DNA of 64,000 bases, taken from Actinostola sp. cb2023 (taxonomy: Eukaryota > Cnidaria > Anthozoa > Actiniaria > Actinostolidae). The position numbers and the translations under genes were made by a program. Shown here piece after piece: positions 44,755 through 52,872 of the stretch. The first letter of the stretch is position 1, and each line of letters starts with the position of its first letter. The DNA lies in contig JAUJYZ010000386.1 in assembly GCA_033675265.1 (NCBI GenBank), positions 62,001 to 126,000 of the forward strand. Reading direction: 5' to 3'. The notes beneath the pieces were generated by a model. That model was not told the DNA's origin. It did not search any database and was given only the letters and a program-made list of their open reading frames with translations.

Positions 44755-45678
44755 TTAGAACAGTGCTCTGACCTGACCCGCCGTTTTGGTCGGGCAGCTA
44801 CAGATTTTATGAAAATACAGCTCGTGATTTCTTAAGGTTCTTCTTGATTTAAATTTCCTACAACAGTAGGCGCACAATACTCTAATATCTTCACAATACG
44901 TGTTTAGCTCTTTTATAATAAGATCGTAATCGTTAGAGACAACACATTTAAATCCATTATCTTCATATCGCTCCAATAGATTCTCCTGATTGGCCGACAG
45001 AATTCCTTTTCCCGTGGGCGTTTTAAATTCAATGCAAAGCCCCCAATATTTTTTATGATAATTATTAATGATCAAATCGGGCTGCCCCTTCATATAACCT
45101 TTTCTATAAGAGTTAATTCTTTTAGAACTCGAGTCTTGATTTTCACCTAAGCCAGCAACGATCAGTAAATAGGGGTGGAAGCGCCTGATATAGCCAACTA
45201 CTTTAGTGTGGAGATCGTATTCGTTTTGTATCTTAAACATCTTCATATTATTATTGGGGCTATAATAGCCGTGTTTTCTTATAGACGGCAATACCTCTTC
45301 GAATACCCATCTTTGGAATTGTTTAGCCGCGGGCATCTTAGAGCTGAAGATCAAAGAGTATAATCCAGGTTCTTTAATGAAAATAGTATTTGGATGCAAG
45401 GCGAACGAATCGTTCCTCTTCACAGAGAGCATCGTTTCAGTGCCCTTCACAGGGGGCATCGATTCGTTCCTCTTCACAGAGAGCGGTGTTTTACCACTAT
45501 TGATATTTACCCATTCTATTTTATATTCATCGTCTACATGATCCCTTATTGCTTTTTGTGTATTTTTATATTCTAACACCTTCGCAACATCTATACCTTT
45601 AAACCATACATTCGCCCCATCAGTAAATGTTTCAATAGATAATTTCAATTCTAAGTTTTCATAGAGTTGCAGTTCCAT
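44755..45678 (-). CDS. BRO-N / VRR-NUC nuclease / zinc-finger fusion protein
   Basis: 307 residues. Residues ~6-135 form a BRO-N domain (WFKGIDVAKVLEYKN, then GLYSLIFSSKMPAAKQFQRW and VFEEVLPSIRKHGYY), common in large DNA viruses and phages. Residues ~155-257 form a PD-(D/E)xK nuclease of the VRR-NUC type, with catalytic-pattern residues in GQPDLIINN (D201), CIEFKTPTGKG (E217, K219) and Q231. The C-terminus holds a C2H2 finger (C269, C272, H285, H290). A short internal repeat (SVKRN, two copies) interrupts the BRO-N domain. A DNA-processing role in replication or resolution is likely. It overlaps the upstream gene by 20 bases. Confidence 0.75.
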   Translation of the reverse strand: MELQLYENLELKLSIETFTDGANVWFKGIDVAKVLEYKNTQKAIRDHVDDEYKIEWVNINSGKTPLSVKRNESMPPVKGTETMLSVKRNDSFALHPNTIFIKEPGLYSLIFSSKMPAAKQFQRWVFEEVLPSIRKHGYYSPNNNMKMFKIQNEYDLHTKVVGYIRRFHPYLLIVAGLGENQDSSSKRINSYRKGYMKGQPDLIINNYHKKYWGLCIEFKTPTGKGILSANQENLLERYEDNGFKCVVSNDYDLIIKELNTYCEDIRVLCAYCCRKFKSRRTLRNHELYFHKICSCPTKTAGQVRALF

Positions 45679-46207
45679 GTTCTATATCAGGGGTATCGAT
45701 GTCCTCAATACCTGATACTACTGCTGCTGCTGGGGCAAAATTAACATGTTTGGCCACTTGAACCAGACAGCTTGACAATGCAACCATTCTGCCGCCTTTT
45801 AACAGAAGGTATCCTGCGATATTATTCAACTCTTGGGTCAACACCTCATTGGCCTTCAAATCCTCACACAATTCTTTATTATTATCAATAGGGATGGCAT
45901 AAGAAGCCAATCCTACGGCAAGCTCTAGGGCTGAACTCACTAAACCCTGTGTGATCTTATTCCCTAGAACCGTCTGATATCTGTTAAAATACTTATCCAC
46001 ATCCTTTGTAGGCAACTTCTTCACATCGCCTAAAGACATTTTAATTCCAGTATACTGGTCAATAGTACCAAGTACGGACAAGATACATAATTGTTCACGT
46101 TTTTCTTCTACTTCCACAGAATCTATAACTTTCTTCTTCCCAGCCTTCTTCTTTACAACTTCCTCTGGTACAGTTTCCTCTGCATATTGGTCTAGAATTG
46201 ATGTCAT
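45659..46207 (-). CDS. unknown 182-residue element protein
   Basis: Start MTSILDQYAEETVPEE directly after CTAATAT, overlapping the ATPase stop by 4 bases (ATGA), so the two may be co-translated or at least tightly linked. It has a lysine-rich N-terminus (KKKAGKKK), then predicted helices with moderately hydrophobic stretches (GLVSSALELAVGLASYAI; GYLLLKGGRMVALSSCL). No motif known to me. Being between the ATPase and the nuclease gene suggests a role in packaging, assembly or DNA handling. Confidence 0.65.
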   Translation of the reverse strand: MTSILDQYAEETVPEEVVKKKAGKKKVIDSVEVEEKREQLCILSVLGTIDQYTGIKMSLGDVKKLPTKDVDKYFNRYQTVLGNKITQGLVSSALELAVGLASYAIPIDNNKELCEDLKANEVLTQELNNIAGYLLLKGGRMVALSSCLVQVAKHVNFAPAAAVVSGIEDIDTPDIEHGTATL

Positions 46208-46830
46208 ATATTAGATGGAATTTCTAAATAATGATTATAAGGATGCCTTAAAGAAAAACACATTCTTGAATATTTTTCAGATTTTAATGTTTTAATAAAA
46301 GACTTCCGTTCTTCAAGAGACATATTTCCACCATATTCCTCAAACAGAGTTTTTTCACACAGAAGATTAGGATTATAAAATGAAATAATACATCCAACAT
46401 TTTCCCGAAAGGGTTTAGCTATAGAGGACAATTGTTGTGTTAATACCCATAAGGATAACAATTCATGTCTCCCACTGAAGGCTAACTTAATAAACTTGTT
46501 CGATCTTTGTTTGAGATCCTTTGAAAATGCGCAATCGTCTAATATTATTAATGTGTTTGTACCAGAGAATACTATTTGACAGCATGAAAGCAAATCGTTT
46601 ATCTCATCCACATTATCTGATTCTGGGGATAGAACAATAAACCTTGGATCCTTATTTGCAAACCCTCTATAAGTTTTATTTTTCGAATAGGTTGGGCAAA
46701 TCAAAACCACATATTCAAAAACATTTCTATAGGACCCTCTTAGAGTCTCCACTAAATATTTAGTTTTGCCACAATTCGTCGGCCCTACTATTATACAGTG
46801 AAATGGCACCTGATCTTTCAATTCTTCCAT
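46204..46830 (-). CDS. A32/FtsK-HerA-like DNA-packaging ATPase
   Basis: 208 residues with a Walker A motif GPTNCGKT at residues 16-23 and a Walker B motif TLIILDDCAF with the acidic pair at 98-99. A VLTQQ sensor-like stretch lies near residue 130. Length and motifs fit the packaging ATPases of Polintons, virophages and large DNA viruses, which pump the genome into the capsid. TTAATAT abuts the start codon. It lies immediately downstream of the putative capsid gene, as in many related viruses. Confidence 0.85.
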   Translation of the reverse strand: MEELKDQVPFHCIIVGPTNCGKTKYLVETLRGSYRNVFEYVVLICPTYSKNKTYRGFANKDPRFIVLSPESDNVDEINDLLSCCQIVFSGTNTLIILDDCAFSKDLKQRSNKFIKLAFSGRHELLSLWVLTQQLSSIAKPFRENVGCIISFYNPNLLCEKTLFEEYGGNMSLEERKSFIKTLKSEKYSRMCFSLRHPYNHYLEIPSNI

Positions 46831-46833
46831 ATA

Positions 46834-48080
46834 TTAATACAGAATCGCTTTCAAACTGCTGCCTTGAATTTCCATCAGGGCGTCGGCAATGACAAATATA
46901 TAGCATGTTAAAGTTCCTGACCCGCCAACTTTCCTCTTCATCTCTAGTTTAACGCCATCTTTTGTGCTATTCAACAATAGGCCGTTTCCATGAATTTTAT
47001 TATCGGCAAAGGTTCTCAAATCAATCCATAGGGCGAATTTATCTGAATAAAAGTCTTTAGGCGTGATATTATCAGTCTCACCAAATCTTGATCTAATCGA
47101 GTTCCAAAAATCTGTAGGTTGCATGCCTTTACTGAACAGTTTATTCGGCATTCCATCAACGTTGATATTGACTTGTGTGATACTAGGAGATACAAACTTT
47201 TCACTATCTCTAGCACCTACAGCATACGCCTCAGTAAATAGCATTAAAATACCACTCATCACGACCGCCGGGGGATATTAACATGTTCGTTAATCACACT
47301 GTCGGTGGCTTTATTAATCGTGAATGTCTTATGGAGAAGAATGTTCTCATAATAAAAACCTTTACCTATTTGATAGGCCGATAAAGCTTCGCGTGCAAGA
47401 TAATCACTAGCAATACACTCATATTCAAGCTCGATATTTGAAAGACTGTAAGTGTATGCTTTAGTTGCATCCGATGTAATTGTAACTTCTTTGCTTTGTG
47501 GAAGCGTAATCTCAAACGTTAGATTCTGAGAGAGTGCTTTTGCATAGAAACTACCATGAACGTCTAAAATAGAATGATTGATTGGCATTCGGTATCTGTC
47601 CCCATAAACAGCGGCCAGAGCTACCTCGTTTGCATCTGTAGACACTTTATCCCCTGCAGCTGTTCGTAGTTTTCGCATATTAGCCGATGAAATACCCTCA
47701 CGCAACCTATTCTCCCGTTCTCTTTTCGATAAATAGAGATCATTATAGGTTTCAAACAGATCGATACGATGTGTGTCTTGAAGAGTCTCCCCACCATACA
47801 AAACTCTCATATGAGATTTTAGAGCTCTACTTAAATTATTAATAATTGTGTTATTAACATGTCCTGCAGTAGCTAAAGTTAATTTAAAGATCAGTGCAAT
47901 AGATCCAGGCACATACACCACATTTTCTGATAACTTTGGAATGTGGATATAAAGGGTTTCTCCTGGATTGGCTGAAGAGGGGTTGAAAGTCACACGATGA
48001 ACCGTTTTTTCAGCTTTCAAACCATAAGGCTGTTTGTAGTCTCGATTTACATCTAATATTTCCGGAATAGATTGTGTCAT
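46834..48080 (-). pseudogene. probable major capsid protein, in two overlapping frames
   Basis: The first frame (47259-48080, 273 codons, start MTQSIPEILDVNRDY after ATTATAT) and the second (46834-47262, 142 codons) overlap by 4 bases. Both are beta-rich without membrane segments: FNPSSANPGETLYIHIPKL, RVLYGGETLQDTHRIDLFE; and in the second VNINVDGMPNKLFSKGM and FALWIDLRTFADN. The total of about 415 residues and the position next to the ATPase fit a double-jelly-roll capsid protein of a Polinton-like virus. The frame changes at the GTGATGA near 47260, so as assembled the gene is broken or uses a stop-start overlap. A different structural protein is possible. Confidence 0.55.
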
Positions 48081-48088
48081 ATATAATG
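48076..48088. promoter_or_regulatory. minimal divergent start region (capsid / integrase)
   Basis: The two start codons are only 5 bases apart (CAT-ATATA-ATG), so any untranslated leader must be very short or lie within the opposite gene. The same A/T motif serves both directions. Confidence 0.6.
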
Positions 48089-49063
48089 GACAAGAAACTT
48101 TCAAAAATATACTATTCAGCCGTTGGATATTGGAAAGGTTATGACGCTATCAATCAATTAGCAGACGCCTCAAATATAGCGGATAAAAATAGTGTAAAGA
48201 ATTGGTTAGAAAAACAAGCGCTGTGGCAGATATATTTACCACCTCCGAAATACATTCCTAGACCGCATTGGGATATTTCAAAGCCAAATGAAATACATCA
48301 AGCAGATCTTTTATTTTTACCACATGATACTGTTAAAAGAAAGACTTACAAATATGCTCTAGTAGTCGTGGATATAGCCAGCAGATATGTTGACGCCGAA
48401 CCTTTGACGTCTAAGTACTCCACAGAAGTATCTAAAGCTTTTAATAAAATATATTCTAGAAAATTACAATGGCCTGAAACAATAATGGTAGATCCCGGCA
48501 CTGAATTTAAGGGAGAAGTTACATCGATTATGAAAAAAATACAAAGATCAGAAGCTGGAAATCATAGAGCACAATCATTAGTTGAGCGTACTAATCGAAC
48601 TATTTCTGAAAAGTTATTCAGCCATCAATATGCTCAAGAAATGTTAGAAGAGGGTAGATCCCGTGAATGGGTGGAAAGATTACCTGATGTCATAAAATCT
48701 ATTAACAGCGGGGTAAAGAGAATAACTGGAGACACCCCTAGCGAATCCATAAAGCTAAAAAAAGTGGATCAACCGAAAGAGGTCAATTATAAAAGACCTG
48801 TTGGATTAAAAGAGAAAAGATTGCCCGCAGGTGTGAAAGTTAGATATTTATACGCTCCTGGCGAATTGGAGGGCGGTGAAAAAAGACGTGCTACTGATCC
48901 GATATGGTCTATGGAAATGCACGACATAACTCGAATACAGATATCCCCCGATCAGCCTGTATTATATTTCCTTTCTGACGGGGCTCCAAGACGTTCTTTT
49001 GTTCGAGAGGAATTACAAGTCGTTCCTGAAGACACTCAGCCACCGCCAGACAGTGTTTTATAA
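48086..49063 (+). CDS. rve-family integrase (Polinton type)
   Basis: 325 residues from the ATG at 48086 (an upstream GTG is not needed). The retroviral-integrase-like core has D74 (IHQADLLFLPH), D136 (IMVDPGTEFKG) and E167 (SLVERTNRT). The N-terminal helical region lacks a clear HHCC zinc module. The C-terminal part (GVKVRYLYAPGELEGG, then FVREELQVV) resembles an SH3-like tail. It would insert the linear viral DNA into the host genome. The D136-E167 spacing, 30 residues between, is shorter than the usual 35. The frame is intact. It is one of the few plus-strand genes in the element. Confidence 0.85.
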   Translation: MDKKLSKIYYSAVGYWKGYDAINQLADASNIADKNSVKNWLEKQALWQIYLPPPKYIPRPHWDISKPNEIHQADLLFLPHDTVKRKTYKYALVVVDIASRYVDAEPLTSKYSTEVSKAFNKIYSRKLQWPETIMVDPGTEFKGEVTSIMKKIQRSEAGNHRAQSLVERTNRTISEKLFSHQYAQEMLEEGRSREWVERLPDVIKSINSGVKRITGDTPSESIKLKKVDQPKEVNYKRPVGLKEKRLPAGVKVRYLYAPGELEGGEKRRATDPIWSMEMHDITRIQISPDQPVLYFLSDGAPRRSFVREELQVVPEDTQPPPDSVL

Positions 49064-49067
49064 CTTT

Positions 49068-49226
49068 TCATCTTCTTTTTACAAACTTACGCTTCGCACG
49101 CACCGGCATTTGTCTGCCGCCGAATGTCTTTTTACAAGCGGAACAGATTCTGTACATCACCCCACTGGACGTGTGATAAAATAATCTTTGGGGCAGGAAA
49201 GGTTTCTTACACTCTGAACATTCCAT
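49068..49226 (-). CDS. small zinc-ribbon protein
   Basis: 52 residues. Start chosen at MECSECKKPFLP because the longer frame begins with a non-ATG codon and TAGAT abuts this ATG. Two CxxC pairs (CSEC; CSAC) about 30 residues apart form a zinc ribbon, followed by a very basic tail (PVRAKRKFVKRR). It lies 25 bases downstream of the polymerase stop and converges on the integrase gene. Likely nucleic-acid binding; function unknown. Confidence 0.6.
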   Translation of the reverse strand: MECSECKKPFLPQRLFYHTSSGVMYRICSACKKTFGGRQMPVRAKRKFVKRR

Positions 49227-49251
49227 ATCTATACAGGAGTGTGTTATAACC

Positions 49252-52200
49252 TCAGATAGAGTGGGTGTGAATTTGATCTGCAAGAATGATTCTTTTGTCG
49301 TCTTCTCTGGACAGCGCTACTTTATGGACTGTTTCTGAAAAGAGCTGGTGCTTGTAACTTCGAATCACGTTCATCTTTCGCATGACTTTGACTCCAGAGA
49401 ACAGGCAATTCTTATAATCGTCAAATTCGAGATCTTTCTTTACCACAGACTTCTTAATGCCCTTGCATTTCTTTTCCTCCCGATCTTCTGTTTTGAAGGC
49501 GTACAGTTTACTTCTCAGCCCAACGAACTCGGTTATTTCACCTTCTGCGGCTGTTTCGTCTTTCATCATTCCAATGACTTTCTTATTCACCCAAACACCA
49601 ATTGGATGCTCTTTAGAATACGCGCTAGTGTCAAATCTTTCTAAAATATCCTCTTGAATGTCCTTGTAGAAATCTTCTGTTGGCACCTCATACATCAACG
49701 AATCGGTATCAGTAAACAACAGTTCCGCTGTGGAGAATTTCTTCTTAAAATAATTGTAGTGAAAATCATACATGAGAGATTTTGACAGATCAAGGATGGA
49801 CATTCCCAAATAGACAGGCTTGTTAAATATTAATTCTGTTTTTCTCATGTGAACCGCGCAAAGGTGCTCTGAAAAGATAGTTCTGCGATAAAAGTTAGGC
49901 TGCGCAACGAGTTTGGCCGCTTGCTTTTCTGTGGAAACAAGTTTGATGTCTTGCCTATTGCGGATGTTTTCCATAGTTTTGCCAAACACACTGTTGTTCA
50001 TTAATTTAAAGAAGTCCTTTTCAAAATCATTCTTCGCCGCCGTTCTCAATTCCGTGTTCAAGTTTATGTATTTTTTCAACCAATCCGATTCATGAAAGAC
50101 AATCCCTCTGTGTATTTTTGTGATCTTCATTCCCAAACTCTCATACAATCTCAAAGTGTGATGGTGCACCACGTATTGGGTTCTGTTTCGGGTCGTAGGC
50201 ACTAACTTTTCCACCTTGCTCAACATCAAATGATCGGGCGCCAAAGGATATTCATCATGCAATTCATGCAACTCCTCTGGATACTCCAAATCCACCTCTA
50301 AAATACACGAATACCGACGCCAATAACGCAATTTGCTGGCACTCATCCATTTGAACCCATCAATAGGAAGAGGCTCTGACATGGCCCATCCATAAAGATT
50401 GTTGGCATCAAGATATTTAATAAAGACAGATTCTTCTTCCTTTCTATAATCTTTCATGTATTTATTATTGGCCTTAGCATACCTTTTGGTAATCATACTC
50501 ACACCACCGCGGATTCCCTTTTCCACCATCAAAAGCATGTCCACATCCGTCAGAAGTTCCAACCGAATCTGAGTCATCTTCAACATAGCGTCCCAAGACA
50601 ATCCTGGAGCGGTGTAATACCAACACGGATCCAACTTGTAGTTTTCCAGACACACGTCTCTAAAAGCTTCAAAGGCGTCCATCAATAGAAGAACATCAGA
50701 AAGAAGATACAAATTATGATAATCTCTCATCGTGTTCATTTTAAACACCTTCCAGACTTTCTGAGCATGTTGATAATCCTCGTCTGAAATATCCGCATCG
50801 TTCAATTTGGAAAAGAACTCTTCCTTCTTGGGCAGCGCGGTCTCATCCAACTTGGACAAACAATTCATATAATCGTAGGGATACACTCCCTTTCTCAACA
50901 GCAAATCCAATTCCTCACCTTCGAAGAACTTAGACGTATTTATGAACTGTTCTTTCTTTAGATTTCCCACCAGCTTGTCCAACCCAGAAGACATGAATTT
51001 GAAGCTGTCAATGAATCGAAGTTCGCGCTTGATGAATATTTTTTTATATTTTTTACTTTTTTTATCTTTTTTGAAAAAAACTGTCCACCACAATGTTCTT
51101 TTTAAAGGAAATGTATTTCTCTTCATTGTTGGGAATGCAATCTATTTTACCGTCGGAAAACCCCAAACTCTTTATAAACAAATGAGCATCGTACCCCGCC
51201 AAATTATGGAAAATCACGGGAATGTGTTTGGGGATTCTATAATTCAAGTTGCAAACCGCATGAGCTGCGCCCCGATACAAGCCCGTAAAATGATCGTGAT
51301 CGCGAACCTTATCGTCTTTCAACACCCGACCACAAATGAAACAATCCGTCGCATTCTCATAATCCTCCCTACTCTCTTCAGTCATCAAAATATTTTGTTT
51401 TTTTTATTTTACCGATCTTTCTAATATCTTTTTCCAACTTCTCCACAAACAACAATCCAAGATCTTCGTCTTCTTCCGTGGCGGTGTACCGAACAACCTT
51501 CGGCTCAAACAAATCGTCATGCGCTTTAATCACATAACAGAACCCAGACGGTTTATGTTTTTGATATTTTTCAGTATTATTTCTCTTCTTCTGTTTCAAA
51601 GGTTCTGTAAAACATTCAAAATCTGCATAAACTACAAAAGGCACTCTCATACCATGATTGTAATTCTTGAACTCGACAACAGATCCTTTCTCCGGCAAAG
51701 TGATCTTTATCGATTGATGCTCCTCACAGTATTCTGAATGCTTCTCCAACGAAACCTCTGTTTTAAAAGAAATAAGGCATCGCTCACAAAAATACCTCTT
51801 TCCATCATGCTTTGTAATTTGCGCAGACAACAATCGACTCATACTCTTGATCCAACAATAATGCTGAGTAGTGTCATTTGAAATCAGCAACAAATTAATA
51901 GTTTGTTCTCTATCTCCATTGGTGCTAATCCTCAACGGATAAACACTTTCATTCCACCCATAGACATTTACAGCATATTTTTTATTATTCTTTTCAAATA
52001 TTTTAATCATATCCAACGTCACTGGAAACTCAAGCCCGCTCCAGTCTAAAGTTTCCGCGTTCTTCCGTAGAGCTTTTGATATTCTTTCTCTATCCCTAAC
52101 TGTCGTGAAAATAGATACTGTAATCGCCCATTTAAAACATTGATTGTCTATGTTTTCCATGTTAATTATAGCATTTTTCTTCTGCAGTTTCAGCGGCAAA

Positions 52201-52651
52201 GCAATGTATGATTTGCCTCGCAAAGGAAGGTATTTATCAAGACTAATATCGAGAGCCACAACCCTTCTGAAGATCCATCCAGATCCCTTGTTTTGAAAAG
52301 TGGCGAGCTTCTCCAACACATCCTCTTGCATCAAATCGTATGCCTCACCCACATCAGACGCATCGGTGATCGTCTCTGTTTCCGAATGAAAGTAGGGAAT
52401 AGTGGAAGTCTTCTTTTTATAAAACTCAACCTCTAAGATAAGTTTCGTTTTAAAAACGGCTTCTTCTGTTCATGAATCAGCCGAACTACATTATCCTTCA
52501 TATCCTTCATAAATGTTTTAGCATCCATTCTATTCCTTCCTTCTATTCTCATAGTTCTCATGAATCCTTTCAACGCAGACGCTTTCTTTTTGAACACAAA
52601 ATCGTCCTTTGCCAACCACGCCGACAACTCCTTAAGTGACAACCCCTTCAT
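49252..52651 (-). pseudogene. protein-primed-type DNA polymerase B, three frame breaks
   Basis: Four consecutive minus-strand frames (52433-52651, 51378-52352, 51062-51388, 49252-51126) together cover about 1,130 codons, the length of a Polinton polymerase. The start MKGLSLKELSAWL is inside the right TIR. A C2H2-like finger (CERCLISF) precedes the exonuclease motifs: ExoI YADFECF near 51610, ExoII HNLAGYDAH in the third frame, ExoIII YLLSD near 50700. Polymerase motifs A (YLDANNLYG), B (KLMNNSVFG) and C (FTDTDS) are all kept. A finger-like CFICGRVLKDDKVRDHDH lies between. Breaks fall near 52450, 51395 and 51060, all in A/T homopolymer stretches. It would replicate the element genome. Confidence 0.9.
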
Positions 52652-52676
52652 ATGCCTATGAAATTTATCTTCTCAA
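52602..52676 (-). repeat. right terminal inverted repeat of the Polinton-like element
   Basis: Inverted match of 36619-36693; the outer 40 bases are identical. It carries the polymerase start codon (52651). Confidence 0.85.
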
Positions 52677-52709
52677 ATACCCACCCACCAGCGCCCTTTG
52701 TGAAACATA

Positions 52710-52809
52710 CCTAAGTAGGGGAGCAAATCTCAAAAGTCAAAAAAGCGCTAGTAAGCTTAAAAATGAAAAATGCGCTTAAACTGTCCTCTCTCCCCTACTG
52801 GGATTTAGG
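52710..52809. repeat. inverted repeat just outside the element
   Basis: CCTAAGTAGGGGAG at the left and CTCCCCTACTGGGATTTAGG at the right are imperfect inverted copies, with an inner AAGCGC/GCGCTT pair. It could be a small MITE in the intron of the adjacent gene. It is not matched on the left side of the element, so it is probably not part of its TIR. Confidence 0.45.
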
Positions 52810-52872
52810 GTATTTTTGGTAACACCACTATCCCCAAAAATTATCACCAAAGCAATGTTTTACTCTGCTTAC

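Larger units (their letters stand above)
36619..52676. mobile_element. Polinton/Maverick-like (adintovirus-like) endogenous viral element, 16 kb
   Basis: Bounded by short terminal inverted repeats and holding the defining Polinton set: family-B DNA polymerase, rve integrase, A32/FtsK-like ATPase and a probable capsid gene next to it. About 20 densely packed genes are present, many overlapping by a few bases or separated by fewer than 30, mostly on the minus strand. A central block carries plus-strand genes and repeat arrays. No target-site duplication was found: the six outer bases are GTGTTA on the left and ATACCC on the right. Flanks are the MITE after the HECT gene and the intron of an integrase-like gene. 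Several frames are broken, mostly at homopolymers. Confidence 0.9.

Noticed and set aside
48074..48085. Integrase start at the upstream GTG
   Set aside because: The ATG at 48086 is in frame, gives the compact divergent arrangement with the capsid start, and needs no alternative start codon.
49227..49283. N-terminal extension of the zinc-ribbon gene
   Set aside because: It begins with a non-ATG codon and overlaps the polymerase end; the ATG at 49226 fits the start context.
52710..52809. Outer end of the Polinton-like element placed at the AGTAGGGGAG inverted repeat
   Set aside because: No matching sequence exists on the left flank; the 40-base identical TIR ends at 52676.
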